A stretch of 64,000 nt of DNA, from positions 1 to 64,000 of the forward strand of contig NZ_JAIOJZ010000033.1 in the NCBI RefSeq assembly GCF_020404845.1. Reading direction: 5' to 3'. This DNA comes from Streptomyces hyderabadensis (GTDB taxonomy: Bacteria; Actinomycetota; Actinomycetes; Streptomycetales; Streptomycetaceae). Shown here piece after piece: positions 16,734 to 28,479 of the stretch. Every line of letters begins with the position of its first letter. Position 1 is the stretch's first letter. The position numbers and the translations under genes were made by a program. The notes below the pieces were generated by a model that had not been told where the DNA came from, made no database searches, and saw only the letters and a program-made list of their open reading frames with translations.

Positions 16734-18269
16734 CTACGGGTCCACCGGCTCGGGAGCGTGGGCCTGGGCGGCGGCGCGGGCGCGGGTGCGTTCGTGTTCG
16801 GGGTTGAGGAACCAGTGCCGGGCCGAGGCCAGCCACCAGGTCGCGGCGAAGCCCAGGACGACCAGGACGGCGACCGGCGCGTAGTTGAAGGTCTCCCAGG
16901 TGACCGGGGAGACCTGCGGCAGCATGAACAGGACCGTGATGACGCCGACCCACGTCACCGCGACCACGCCCACCGGCTGCGACCAGCGGCCCAGGTGCCA
17001 GGGCCCGCGTTCGAAGGCGGCGCCCCTGCGGACGCGCAGCAGGGTCGGGATGACGTAGGCGATGTAGAGGCCGATGACCGCGATCGACGTCACGGCGGCG
17101 TATGCCGTCACGTTGATGAGGTAGGGCAGGCCCAGGACCAGCGCGGCCAGGGCGGCCAGCCAGACCGCGGCGACGGGCGTGCGGGTGCGCGGGTTCACCG
17201 AGTGCCAGACGTGGGACCAGGGCAGCGCGCCGTCCCGCGAGAAGGCGTAGATCATGCGGCTGTTGGCCGTCACCGACGCCATGCCGCAGAAGAGCTGGGC
17301 GCCGATCACCACGAGGAGCAGCAGCTTGCCCGCCGTCGCGCCGAGGGCGTCGAGGAGGATCTGCGCGGGCGGCGCGCCGGTCGGGGACGTCAGGGCGCCG
17401 TCGTAGGACTGGATGGCGAAGGTGAAGCCGAGGAGGAGGACGAAGCCCGCGATCCAGGAGGTCCAGATGGAGCGGACGATGCCCTTCGGCCCGGCCGTGG
17501 ACGCGTCGTGGGTCTCCTCGGTCATGTGGGCGGAGGCGTCGTAGCCGGTGAAGGTGTACTGGGCCATCAGGAGGCCGATCAGGACGACGTACGCCCCGCT
17601 GCTCCAGCCGGTGTTGTTCACGAACTCGCCGAAGACGAAGGACGCCGACTGGTGCTGGTCGGGCGCGAAGGTCAGCGCGCCGACGATGACCGCGACGCCG
17701 ACGACGTGCCACCACACGCTCACGCTGTTCAGCAGGCCGACGATGCGGACGCCGAAGGTGTTGAGGAGACCGTGGAGGATCAGGATCGCGGCGAAGAGGA
17801 GGATCGTGCGGCCCGGGGTCACCTCGAAGTCGAACTGCAGGTTCAGGTACGCGCCCAGGAAGGACGCGGCGCCGAAGTCGATGCCGGCGGTGACCGCGAC
17901 CTGGCCCAGCACGTTGAACCAGCCCGTGAACCAGGCCCAGGCCGCCGCCGTGCGCGGGGGCGCCAGGCGGTGTGCCCAGAAGTACAGGCCCGCCGAGGTC
18001 GGGTACGCCGAGCAGATCTCGGCCATCGCCAGGCCGACGAAGAGCGTCATCAGGCCGACGGCGACCCAGCCCCAGGTGATGACGGCGGGGCCGCCCGTGT
18101 TCATGCCGAAGAGGTAGAGGGTCAGGCAGCCCGACAGGACCGAGATGATCGTGAAGGAGACCGCGTAGTTGGAGAACGCCGACATGCGGCGGGCCAGAAC
18201 CTGGGTGTAGCCGAGCTGGGCCAGCCGTTCCTCGTCCGACAGCCCACTTGCCTTGGCGTCATCTGTCAT
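16734..18269 (-). CDS. APC-superfamily amino-acid permease
   Basis: Predicted 511 residues with about 12 membrane helices. Its first helix region (SAFSNYAVSFTIISVLSG), the FTGYDASAHMTEET segment near residue 245 and the MIYAFSRDGALPWS segment near residue 345 are typical of the amino acid/choline/GABA branch of the APC family. It imports an amino acid or amine, driven by an ion gradient. The substrate is not deducible. The ATG is only 1 nt from GGGAG, an unusually short spacing. A charged Ala/Pro-rich tail ends the protein. Confidence 0.88.
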   Translation of the reverse strand: MTDDAKASGLSDEERLAQLGYTQVLARRMSAFSNYAVSFTIISVLSGCLTLYLFGMNTGGPAVITWGWVAVGLMTLFVGLAMAEICSAYPTSAGLYFWAHRLAPPRTAAAWAWFTGWFNVLGQVAVTAGIDFGAASFLGAYLNLQFDFEVTPGRTILLFAAILILHGLLNTFGVRIVGLLNSVSVWWHVVGVAVIVGALTFAPDQHQSASFVFGEFVNNTGWSSGAYVVLIGLLMAQYTFTGYDASAHMTEETHDASTAGPKGIVRSIWTSWIAGFVLLLGFTFAIQSYDGALTSPTGAPPAQILLDALGATAGKLLLLVVIGAQLFCGMASVTANSRMIYAFSRDGALPWSHVWHSVNPRTRTPVAAVWLAALAALVLGLPYLINVTAYAAVTSIAVIGLYIAYVIPTLLRVRRGAAFERGPWHLGRWSQPVGVVAVTWVGVITVLFMLPQVSPVTWETFNYAPVAVLVVLGFAATWWLASARHWFLNPEHERTRARAAAQAHAPEPVDP

Positions 18270-18407
18270 GCTCCCAGCAATTCCCGCGCGGCGAGCGTGA
18301 CATGCGTCACGCCGTGGACTTCGTGGCCGAAACCGGACCGCAACGCGAAGCGCCGTGGCCTCCGCCCGGTGGGGCGGAGGCCACGGCGCGTCTCAGGTGT
18401 TCAGGCG

Positions 18408-20585
<2,178 letters not shown>

Positions 20586-20858
20586 GCGAATGCGAAACCT
20601 TCCGGAGTCTCTCGTCGGCACGCGCCCGTCAACTCCGTGAATCGCGATTCGCAATACGACCGCCTCGATGCGGTCCACCACGGCAAGGGGAGAGTACGCG
20701 CCACACGGCGCGCTCTGCGGTGGCGCCGGGCAAATGGGATCAAACGATCTACCACCATACGCACCCCCCACCCCCGAAGGCAAACCGACCGCACCCGCCC
20801 AGGTCAGCGACCCGCCGTCGCCGTACCGACGGGACCCTGCGCACGCCGGCCCGCCGTC

Positions 20859-21434
20859 CTACGCCGGTGTCCCGGCCGCCGGAGCCGGCTCCCGCTGTGC
20901 GAGCTGGGTCCCGGGGGGCTCGTGCGCCGACGAGGACGGCTCGGCCACCGTCGGGTCCGGCGTCGGGGAGGCGGGCGGCTCCTCGGACCGCGTCGGCTCC
21001 GGATCGGCCGTCCGGGTGGGCTCGGCCGGGGGCGTCCGGGTCGGCTCGGGGCCGTGGTTGCCGCCCTTCGGCGGCGGGGCCCCGGTCGGGCGCGCGGCCG
21101 GGGGCTCCGAGCCGGACCCGGCCCTGCCCTCCTTGCCGCCCTCGCCGTCCTCCCCCTTGCCGTCGCCCTTGGCCCCGTCCCCGTCCTTGCCCTTGTCCTT
21201 GCCCCCGGCCTTCTTCCCCTTGCCGTGCCCCTCGTCGGCCGCCGCCGCGCCGTACCCGGCGTTCCCTCCGGAGACCGCGGGGCCGCCGTCCGGCACCGCG
21301 CCGCCCCGCTCCCCGGCGGAGTGCGAGGGCCCGGCGCCCCCGCCGGACTCGTCGCCGACGCTCATACAGCCGGCGGCAGCGGCGACGGCCAGGGCGGTGG
21401 CGGCCAGACGGACGGGTACGTACAAGGGGCGCAC
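20859..21434 (-). CDS. Secreted lipoprotein, low complexity
   Basis: Predicted 191 residues. It begins with a lipoprotein signal peptide: basic N-terminus, then LAATALAVAAAAGC with the lipidated Cys at about residue 22. The mature part is Gly/Lys/Asp-rich (KGKKAGGKDKGKDGDG), then Pro/Thr/Glu-rich (EPTRTPPAEPTRT), with no folded domain evident. The GTG start has GGAGGTGG about 6 nt upstream and puts the signal peptide exactly at the N-terminus, which decides against earlier starts. It is probably a cell-envelope surface protein. Confidence 0.72.
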   Translation of the reverse strand: MRPLYVPVRLAATALAVAAAAGCMSVGDESGGGAGPSHSAGERGGAVPDGGPAVSGGNAGYGAAAADEGHGKGKKAGGKDKGKDGDGAKGDGKGEDGEGGKEGRAGSGSEPPAARPTGAPPPKGGNHGPEPTRTPPAEPTRTADPEPTRSEEPPASPTPDPTVAEPSSSAHEPPGTQLAQREPAPAAGTPA

Positions 21435-21620
21435 GGGCGGCCACCTCCGGGGGTCAAGGATTCGACGTGCCCAACTCCCGTCACCCACAAGAGGACACGC
21501 GCCCGGCGAGGCGGACTTGACCCGAGCGCGTCACCCGTACCCGCGGCCCGCCCCCGCGCGGAGCGCACGTCACCCGCGCCCAGAGCCCGCCCAGGGCCCG
21601 TCACCCGCGCGGAGCGCCCG

Positions 21621-21971
21621 TCACCCGTACCCGAGGGAGTGCAGCCGTGCGTCGTCGATCCCGAAGTGGTGCGCGATCTCGTGAACGACCGTCACCTCGG
21701 TCTCGGCCACGACGTCTTCCCGGGTCGCGCAGAACCGCAGCGTCGGCCCCCGGTAGATGGTGATCCGGTCCGGCAGCACGCCCGCGTACCACTCCCCGCG
21801 CTCCGTCAGCGGCGTCCCCTCGTACAGCCCGAGCAGCTCGGGATCGTCCGCCGGCGGTTCGTCCTCGACGAACACCGCGACGTTGTCCATCAGCCGCGTC
21901 AGCTCCGGCGGGATCCGGTCCAGGGCCTCGGCGACCAGTTCCTCGAACTCCTCGCGCGTCATCTCCAGCAC
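21621..21971 (-). CDS. Minimal zincin-type metallopeptidase-family protein
   Basis: Predicted 116 residues, matching the small actinobacterial zincin family. The motif HEIAHHFGIDD near the C-terminus supplies HExxH and a third ligand candidate. GERGEWYAG-like and DRITIYRGP segments precede it. It starts MTREEFEELVAEALDRIPPEL after the initiator and two residues (GTG chosen over the ATG three codons later, which abuts its ribosome site). The substrate is unknown. It diverges from the metallophosphoesterase gene over 71 bp. Confidence 0.85.
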   Translation of the reverse strand: MLEMTREEFEELVAEALDRIPPELTRLMDNVAVFVEDEPPADDPELLGLYEGTPLTERGEWYAGVLPDRITIYRGPTLRFCATREDVVAETEVTVVHEIAHHFGIDDARLHSLGYG

Positions 21972-22042
21972 AGGCCCATTGTCGGGTACGACCGTGGAGT
22001 ACGACCCGCATATCCGCCCCGGGCCACGGGCATACGGGACCA

Positions 22043-23686
22043 ATGGCCCGCGTCCCCGCCGCAGCCCTGCACGTCCTGGCCGAGGTGATGAACCCCATCC
22101 GCAATGCGCCGCGCATCCTCACCCGCCGCTGCCGCGACCGGCTCGCCCGCCGGGACCGGCCCCCGTCCGCCGTCCCCGAGCTGGCCGCCCGCCCCCGCCC
22201 CTGGTCCCGCGCCGCCGGTCTCGTCGCCGTCGTCCTGCTCGGCGCCTGGCTGGGGCTGCTGGTCGTCGGCAACGTCCGGGTCCCGGTCGGGCCCATGGAC
22301 ACCACGATGACCCTGCGCCCCTCACTGGCCGGCGGCACGAAGATCAACGTCTCGCCGCTGGGCGCCCTCCAGCTCGACAGCCACGTCGCCCCGGTCCGCC
22401 TCGACGTCAACGTCGACCAGCTGGACCCCGCCCGCGCCCAGGCCCTCGTCGACCACCCCGAACGCCTCTCCGGCCTCCAGGACGAGGTCGCCCAGGACGT
22501 CGAGCACGGCACGCTCGACCTCGCCGTCCGCTCCTGCGTGGCCGTGGTCACCGGCGCCACCGCGCTCGGTCTCGCCGTCTACCGCCGCCCCCGGCGCGCC
22601 CTGGCCGCCGGGGGCCTCGCGCTCACCCTCCTGGTCGCCTCCGGCGGCACCGCCTACGCGACCTGGAACCCCGACTCCGTCCTGGAGCCGAAGTTCTCCG
22701 GCCTGCTCTCCTCCGCGCCCTCCCTGGTCGGCAACGCGCGCAGCATCGTCACCGAGTTCGACGTCTACCAGAAGGAGCTGGCCCGCCTGGTCACCAACGT
22801 GACCAAGCTCTACGACGTCACCTCGACGCTCCCCGCCTACCAGCCCGACCCGACCACGATCCGCGTCCTGCACGTGTCGGACATCCACCTGAACCCGGCG
22901 AGCTGGAAGATCATCGGCTCCCTGGTGCGGCAGTACAAGGTGAACGTGATCGTCGACTCCGGCGACACCATGGATCACGGCACGGCCGCGGAGAACGGCT
23001 TCCTCGACCCCGTCGAGGACCTCGGCGCCCCCTACGTGTGGGTCCGCGGCAACCACGACTCCCGCGGCACCCAGGAGTACCTGAAGCGGCTGAAGAACGC
23101 GCACGTCCTGGACGACGGCCACGCCCGGACCGTCGCGGGCCTGCGCTTCGCCGGCATGGGCGACCCGCAGTACACCCCCGACCGCTCCGAGGCGGACGGC
23201 GCCGAGGCCTCCCAGGAGATGGCCGGTGCCCGCCTCGCCTCCGCCCTGCGCGACCAGAGCGCGGCCGGCACCCCCGTGGACGTCGCCGTCATCCACGAGC
23301 CGTCGGCCGCCCGCGAGGTCGACGGCGACGTACCGCTGGTGCTCTCCGGGCACCTCCACCACCAGGACATGGAGGTCATGAAGTACGGCACCCGGCTGCG
23401 CGTGGAGGGCTCCACCGGCGGCAGCGGGCTGCGCGCGGTCGAGGGCAAGTACCCCGACCCCATCCAGGCGTCCATCCTGTACTTCGACCGGGACACCCGG
23501 CGCCTCCAGGCCTGGGACGAGATCGAGCTGGGCGGCCTGGGCCTGACGACGGCCGAGGTCAGCCGTCATCTGCCGAAGGAGAACCAGCCCGGCGCCACCC
23601 CGTCCCCCTCCCCGACCGGCCCCTCCCCCTCCGGCAGCGGGCCGTCCCGCACCGCCCCGGGCAGCCCCGCCCCCAGCCCTCCGTAA
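22043..23686 (+). CDS. Membrane-anchored metallophosphoesterase
   Basis: Predicted 547 residues. Two membrane helices (about residues 58-76 and 180-210) flank an extracytoplasmic segment; a calcineurin-like phosphoesterase domain follows. All metal motifs are visible: HVSDIHL (about residue 277), DSGDTMDHG (about residue 310), RGNHDS (about residue 335), IHEPSA, and SGHLHHQD (about residue 437). The tail is Pro/Ser-rich. It probably hydrolyses a phosphodiester or phosphomonoester at the membrane. ATG 22043 is used; a second Met 15 codons later is possible. Confidence 0.87.
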   Translation: MARVPAAALHVLAEVMNPIRNAPRILTRRCRDRLARRDRPPSAVPELAARPRPWSRAAGLVAVVLLGAWLGLLVVGNVRVPVGPMDTTMTLRPSLAGGTKINVSPLGALQLDSHVAPVRLDVNVDQLDPARAQALVDHPERLSGLQDEVAQDVEHGTLDLAVRSCVAVVTGATALGLAVYRRPRRALAAGGLALTLLVASGGTAYATWNPDSVLEPKFSGLLSSAPSLVGNARSIVTEFDVYQKELARLVTNVTKLYDVTSTLPAYQPDPTTIRVLHVSDIHLNPASWKIIGSLVRQYKVNVIVDSGDTMDHGTAAENGFLDPVEDLGAPYVWVRGNHDSRGTQEYLKRLKNAHVLDDGHARTVAGLRFAGMGDPQYTPDRSEADGAEASQEMAGARLASALRDQSAAGTPVDVAVIHEPSAAREVDGDVPLVLSGHLHHQDMEVMKYGTRLRVEGSTGGSGLRAVEGKYPDPIQASILYFDRDTRRLQAWDEIELGGLGLTTAEVSRHLPKENQPGATPSPSPTGPSPSGSGPSRTAPGSPAPSPP

Positions 23687-23766
23687 ACCGTTTTGGCGAT
23701 ACCTCCCGCCATCCCATATGCTTCTCACGTCCCCGACGCGCTGAGAAGCGCCCAGGCGGGCCGATA

Positions 23767-23839
23767 GCCCTCATCGTCTAGCGGCCTAGGACGCCGCCCT
23801 TTCAAGGCGGTAGCACGGGTTCGAATCCCGTTGGGGGCA
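23767..23839 (+). tRNA. tRNA-Glu (TTC)
   Basis: A 73-nt cloverleaf: acceptor GCCCTCA/TGGGGGC, anticodon arm CGCCCTTTCAAGGCG with TTC, T arm CGGGTTCGAATCCCG. First of a three-tRNA cluster. Confidence 0.95.
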
Positions 23840-23873
23840 CGCAGTACATGTGCGACACTGTCGTACGAAGCTT

Positions 23874-23948
23874 GGTCCTGTGGAGCAGTTTGGAGTGCTC
23901 GCCACCCTGTCAAGGTGGAGGCCGCGGGTTCAAATCCCGTCAGGACCG
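23874..23948 (+). tRNA. tRNA-Asp (GTC), copy 1
   Basis: A 75-nt cloverleaf: acceptor GGTCCTG/CAGGACC, anticodon arm CCACCCTGTCAAGGTGG with GTC, T arm GCGGGTTCAAATCCCGT. An identical copy lies at 28209-28283 on the far side of hrpA. Confidence 0.94.
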
Positions 23949-23952
23949 CTGA

Positions 23953-23968
23953 GGTTTCACGTGAAACC
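23953..23968. promoter_or_regulatory. parS chromosome-partition site
   Basis: The 14-bp palindrome GTTTCACGTGAAAC (23954-23967) is the exact ParB-binding parS core. It is embedded in a perfect 20-bp palindrome from 23951 to 23970, between tRNA-Asp and tRNA-Phe. Streptomyces chromosomes carry many parS sites clustered around oriC, so this also suggests an origin-proximal position. Confidence 0.88.
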
Positions 23969-23972
23969 TCGC

Positions 23973-24046
23973 GGCTGGGTAGCTCAGTTGGTACGAGCGA
24001 TCGCCTGAAAAGCGATAGGTCGCCGGTTCGACCCCGGCCCCAGCCA
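23973..24046 (+). tRNA. tRNA-Phe (GAA)
   Basis: A 74-nt cloverleaf: acceptor GGCTGGG/CCCAGCC, anticodon arm TCGCCTGAAAAGCGA with GAA, T arm GCCGGTTCGACCCCGGC. Confidence 0.95.
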
Positions 24047-24051
24047 CATAC

Positions 24052-24080
24052 AACCCCCGTCGAGATCATCGACGGGGGTT
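24052..24080 (+). terminator. Terminator of the Glu-Asp-Phe tRNA cluster
   Basis: A perfect 12-bp stem (AACCCCCGTCGA and its complement) with a 5-nt loop lies 5 nt after tRNA-Phe. A short mixed T tract follows. Confidence 0.8.
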
Positions 24081-24143
24081 CTGTGTTGCCCGGACGGAAA
24101 TCGTTCGCCAGGTTTTTCCCGAGGATGAGATCCTGGAACCCGT

Positions 24144-27100
24144 ATGTCTACGCATCCCGCCCCCGCCCTCGGCACCCTCGCCCCCCGGCTGACCGAGCTG
24201 TCCCTGCGCGACGCGCACCGGCTCGGCCGCAGGCTGGAGGGTGCGCGGAAGATCCGTAAGCCGGAGGCCCGCGCCGCCGTCCTCGCCGAGATCGAGACGG
24301 AGGTGGCCAGGGCCGAGCAGCGCATCGGCGAACGCCGGGCGCGCGTGCCGGCCGTCACCTACCCCGAGCAGCTCCCGGTCAGCCAGAAGAAGGACGAGAT
24401 CGCGGCGGCCATCCGTGATCACCAGGTCGTGATCGTCGCCGGTGAGACCGGGTCCGGCAAGACCACGCAGATCCCGAAGATCTGTGTGGAGCTGGGCCGT
24501 GGCGTCCGCGGCATGATCGGGCACACCCAGCCCCGCCGGATCGCCGCGCGCACCGTCGCCGAACGGGTCGCGGAGGAGCTGGACACCCCGCTCGGGGAGA
24601 CCGTCGGCTGGAAGGTGCGCTTCACCGACCAGGTGAATGCGCAGTCCACCTTCATCAAGCTGATGACGGACGGCATCCTGCTCGCCGAGATCCAGACCGA
24701 CCGCGAGCTGCGCGCCTACGACACGATCATCATCGACGAGGCCCACGAGCGGTCCCTCAACATCGACTTCCTGCTGGGCTACCTCGCCCAGCTGCTGCCG
24801 AAGCGGCCCGACCTCAAGGTCGTCATCACCTCGGCGACCATCGACCCCGAGCGCTTCTCCCGGCACTTCGGCGACGCCCCGATCATCGAGGTCAGCGGGC
24901 GGACGTACCCGGTGGAGGTGCGCTACCGGCCGCTCCTGGAGGAGGACGGCGACGACGCCGACCGGGACCAGATCACGGCGATCACCGACGCCGTCGAGGA
25001 GCTGATGGGCGAGGGCAAGGGCGACATCCTCGTCTTCCTCTCCGGCGAGCGCGAGATCCGGGACACGGCGGACGCGCTGGAGAAGAAGAAGTACAGATTC
25101 ACGGAAGTACTGCCGCTGTACGCGCGGCTCTCGCACGCCGAGCAGCACCGGGTCTTCCAGCAGCACACCGGGCGCCGCATCGTGCTCGCGACCAACGTCG
25201 CCGAGACCTCCCTCACGGTCCCCGGCATCAAGTACGTCATCGACCCCGGCTTCGCCCGCATCTCCCGCTACAGCCACCGCACCAAGGTCCAGCGGCTGCC
25301 CATCGAGCCGATCTCGCAGGCCAGCGCCAACCAGCGCAAGGGCCGCTGCGGCCGTACCTCCGACGGCATCTGCATCCGGCTGTACTCCGAGGACGACTTC
25401 AACGCCCGCCCTGAGTTCACGGACGCGGAGATCCTCCGGACGAACCTCGCCTCCGTGATCCTGCAGATGACCGCGGCCGGCCTCGGCGACATCGAGAAGT
25501 TCCCCTTCATCGACCCCCCGGACCACCGCAACATCCGCGACGGCGTGCAGCTGCTCCAGGAGCTGGGGGCGCTCGACCCGGCGCAGAAGGACGTGCGCAA
25601 GCGGCTCACCGACACCGGCCGCAAGCTCGCCCAGCTGCCCGTCGACCCGCGGCTGGCCCGGATGGTGCTGGAGGCGGACAAGAACGGCTGTGTCCGCGAG
25701 GTCATGGTCATAGCCGCGGCGCTGTCCATCCAGGACCCCCGGGAGCGCCCGGCCGAGAAGCAGGCGCAGGCCGACCAGCAGCACGCCCGGTTCAAGGACG
25801 AGAGCAGCGACTTCCTCGCCTTCCTCAACCTCTGGCGGTACGTGCGCGAGCAGCAGAAGGAGCGCGGCTCCTCGTCCTTCCGCCGGATGTGCAAGCAGGA
25901 GTACCTCAACTTCCTGCGCATCCGCGAGTGGCAGGACATCTACACCCAGCTGCGCACGGTCGCCAGGCAGATGGGCATCCACCTCAACGACGAGGAACAC
26001 CCCGCACCGGACGACCGCGTGCACCAGTCGCTGCTCGCCGGGCTGCTGTCCCACGTCGGCATGAAGGACGTGAAGGAGGGCGCGAAGAACGAGTACCTGG
26101 GCGCCCGCAACGCCAAGTTCGCGATCTTCCCGGGCTCGGCGCTCTTCAAGAAACCCCCGCGGTTCGTGATGTCGGCCGAGCTGGTGGAGACCTCCCGCCT
26201 GTGGGCCCGCGTCAACGCCAGGATCGAGCCCGAATGGGTGGAGCCGCTCGCCGGGCACCTCCTCAAGCGCACCTACAGCGAACCGCACTGGGAGAAGGAC
26301 CAGGCGGCGGTGATGGCGTACGAGAAGGTCACGCTGTACGGCGTGCCGATCGTCGCCCAGCGCAAGGTGAACTACGGGCGGATCGACCCCGAGGTCAGCC
26401 GTGAGCTGTTCATCCGCAACGCCCTGGTGGAGGGCGACTGGCGCACGCACCACAAGTTCTTCGCGGACAACCGCAAGCTCCTGACCGAGGTCGAGGAGCT
26501 GGAGCACCGGGCGCGGCGCCGCGACATCCTGGTCGACGACGAGACGCTGTACGACTTCTACGACCAGCGGGTGCCCGAACACGTCGTCTCGGGTGCGCAC
26601 TTCGACTCGTGGTGGAAGCACAAGCGGCACGAGCAGCCCGACTTCCTCGACTTCGAGCGCGAGATGCTCATCAACGAGAAGGCGGGGGCGGTCACCAAGG
26701 ACGACTACCCGGACTCCTGGCGCCAGGGTCCGCTGAAGTTCCGGGTGACCTACCAGTTCGAGCCGGGCGCGGACGCCGACGGTGTCACCGTGCACGTGCC
26801 GCTCCAGGTGCTCAACCAGGTCACGGACGAGGGCTTCGACTGGCAGATCCCGGGCCTGCGCGAGCAGGTCGTCACGGAGCTGATCCGCTCCCTGCCCAAG
26901 CCGGTCCGCCGCAACTACGTCCCCGCGCCGAACTACGCCCAGGCGTTCCTGGACCGGGCGGTGCCCCTCCAGGAGCCGCTGACGGTGACCATGGCGCGGG
27001 AGCTGAAGCGCATGGTGGGCGTGCCGTTCGACGCCGAGGACTTCGACTGGTCGAAGGTCCCCGACCACCTGAAGATCACCTTCCGGATCGTCGACGAACG

Positions 27101-28103
27101 CCGGCGCAAGCTGGCCGAGGACAAGGACCTGGAGGCGCTGAAGCTCCGGCTGCGCCCGAAGGCGCGCAAGGCGCTCTCGCAGGCCGCGGCGGCCACCGCG
27201 GAGCGCAGCGGCGGCGAGTCGCTGGAGCGCTCCGGGCTGACGGACTGGACGATCGGCACGCTGACCCGGGTCTTCGAGACCCGCCGGGCCGGTCAGCCGG
27301 TGAAGGCGTATCCGGCGCTGGTCGACGACGGCCCGAAGGCCGGCACCGTCTCCGTCCGCCTCTTCGACACCGAGGCCGAGCAGGCGCAGGCCATGTGGAA
27401 GGGCACGCGGCGGCTGATCCTGCGCAACATCCCGGTCAACCCGGCGAAGTTCGCGTCCGAAAAGCTGACCAACCAGCAGAAGCTGAACCTGTCCGCGAAC
27501 CCGCACGGCTCGATCCAGGCCCTGTTCGACGACTGCGCCATGGCGGCGGCCGACAAGCTGATCGCCGACTTCGGCGGCCCGGCGTGGGACGAGGAGTCGT
27601 ACCGCAAGCTCTACGACAAGGTCCGCGCGGAGATCGTCGACACGACCGTCCGCACGGTGGGCCAGGTGCAGCAGGTGCTGGCCGCCTGGCAGGCCTGCGA
27701 GCGCCGGCTGAAGGCCGTACGCAGCCCCGCGCTGCTGGCGAACCTCCAGGACGTACGGGCCCAGCTGGACGCGCTGGTGAAGCCGGGCTTCGTCACGGAG
27801 GCCGGGATCAGGCGGCTGCCGGACCTGATGCGCTACCTGGTCGCCGCGGACCGCCGGCTGCAGCAGATGCCGACGGGCGTGCAGCGGGACACGTCCCGCA
27901 TGGAGAAGGTGCACGAGATGCGGGACGAGTACGCGTGGCTGCTCGAGCAGATGCCGCAGGGCCGGCCGGTGCCGCAGCAGGTCCTGGACATCCGCTGGAT
28001 GATCGAGGAGCTGCGGGTCAGCTATTTCGCCCACGCGCTGGGCACGGCGTACCCGGTCTCCGACAAGCGGATCGTGAAGGCCATCGACGCGCTCGCGCCC
28101 TGA
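24144..28103 (+). CDS. hrpA: ATP-dependent RNA helicase HrpA (DEAH box)
   Basis: Predicted 1319 residues, the full size of bacterial HrpA. Motifs: GETGSGKTT (about residue 98), TQPRRIAARTVAERVAEE, DEAHERS (about residue 197), SATIDPERFSRHF (about residue 231), and ATNVAETSLTVPG with QRKGRCGR in the second RecA lobe. The helicase-associated, OB-fold and HrpA-specific C-terminal (DUF3418) regions complete it. It is thought to act on stalled ribosomes or structured mRNA. It is flanked by two identical tRNA-Asp genes. The ATG start has only a weak ribosome site. Confidence 0.95.
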   Translation: MSTHPAPALGTLAPRLTELSLRDAHRLGRRLEGARKIRKPEARAAVLAEIETEVARAEQRIGERRARVPAVTYPEQLPVSQKKDEIAAAIRDHQVVIVAGETGSGKTTQIPKICVELGRGVRGMIGHTQPRRIAARTVAERVAEELDTPLGETVGWKVRFTDQVNAQSTFIKLMTDGILLAEIQTDRELRAYDTIIIDEAHERSLNIDFLLGYLAQLLPKRPDLKVVITSATIDPERFSRHFGDAPIIEVSGRTYPVEVRYRPLLEEDGDDADRDQITAITDAVEELMGEGKGDILVFLSGEREIRDTADALEKKKYRFTEVLPLYARLSHAEQHRVFQQHTGRRIVLATNVAETSLTVPGIKYVIDPGFARISRYSHRTKVQRLPIEPISQASANQRKGRCGRTSDGICIRLYSEDDFNARPEFTDAEILRTNLASVILQMTAAGLGDIEKFPFIDPPDHRNIRDGVQLLQELGALDPAQKDVRKRLTDTGRKLAQLPVDPRLARMVLEADKNGCVREVMVIAAALSIQDPRERPAEKQAQADQQHARFKDESSDFLAFLNLWRYVREQQKERGSSSFRRMCKQEYLNFLRIREWQDIYTQLRTVARQMGIHLNDEEHPAPDDRVHQSLLAGLLSHVGMKDVKEGAKNEYLGARNAKFAIFPGSALFKKPPRFVMSAELVETSRLWARVNARIEPEWVEPLAGHLLKRTYSEPHWEKDQAAVMAYEKVTLYGVPIVAQRKVNYGRIDPEVSRELFIRNALVEGDWRTHHKFFADNRKLLTEVEELEHRARRRDILVDDETLYDFYDQRVPEHVVSGAHFDSWWKHKRHEQPDFLDFEREMLINEKAGAVTKDDYPDSWRQGPLKFRVTYQFEPGADADGVTVHVPLQVLNQVTDEGFDWQIPGLREQVVTELIRSLPKPVRRNYVPAPNYAQAFLDRAVPLQEPLTVTMARELKRMVGVPFDAEDFDWSKVPDHLKITFRIVDERRRKLAEDKDLEALKLRLRPKARKALSQAAAATAERSGGESLERSGLTDWTIGTLTRVFETRRAGQPVKAYPALVDDGPKAGTVSVRLFDTEAEQAQAMWKGTRRLILRNIPVNPAKFASEKLTNQQKLNLSANPHGSIQALFDDCAMAAADKLIADFGGPAWDEESYRKLYDKVRAEIVDTTVRTVGQVQQVLAAWQACERRLKAVRSPALLANLQDVRAQLDALVKPGFVTEAGIRRLPDLMRYLVAADRRLQQMPTGVQRDTSRMEKVHEMRDEYAWLLEQMPQGRPVPQQVLDIRWMIEELRVSYFAHALGTAYPVSDKRIVKAIDALAP

Positions 28104-28208
28104 CGCGGGGCGTGACGGAGCTTGCACGGAGGGTGAGTTCGACCGGCGGCCCACCCTCCTGTACAGTCTCTTCTCGCAGCGCAACGCAGAACAAGCGCCG
28201 CGAAACCT

Positions 28209-28283
28209 GGTCCTGTGGAGCAGTTTGGAGTGCTCGCCACCCTGTCAAGGTGGAGGCCGCGGGTTCAAATCCCGTCAGGACCG
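28209..28283 (+). tRNA. tRNA-Asp (GTC), copy 2
   Basis: Identical over 75 nt to the tRNA-Asp at 23874-23948, with unrelated flanks, so only the gene itself is duplicated. Confidence 0.94.
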
Positions 28284-28289
28284 CAGCGA

Positions 28290-28321
28290 GAGCCCCGCAC
28301 CGAGCAATCGGCGCGGGGCTC
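28290..28321 (+). terminator. Terminator after tRNA-Asp copy 2
   Basis: A stem with GAGCCCCGC paired to GCGGGGCTC and an inner CCGA/TCGG pairing closes just after the tRNA. It is followed by CTTCTT. Confidence 0.78.
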
Positions 28322-28479
28322 CTTCTTGTGCGCGGCCGCTCCGGAAGACCTCCCGTCCTCGCGGCCACCCGAAAGCCCTCAGCGGCTCTCTGCCGCCCTC
28401 TCGCGGCCTTGACGGCGTCACTTTCGCTCGGTACTCCAAAGACAGGGCACATCCCCCGCGTGACCCCTGGAGGTGGCGT

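Noticed and set aside
24066..28184. A minus-strand open frame of about 1370 codons
   Set aside because: It mirrors hrpA exactly. The hrpA protein carries all helicase motifs, whereas the mirror has none.
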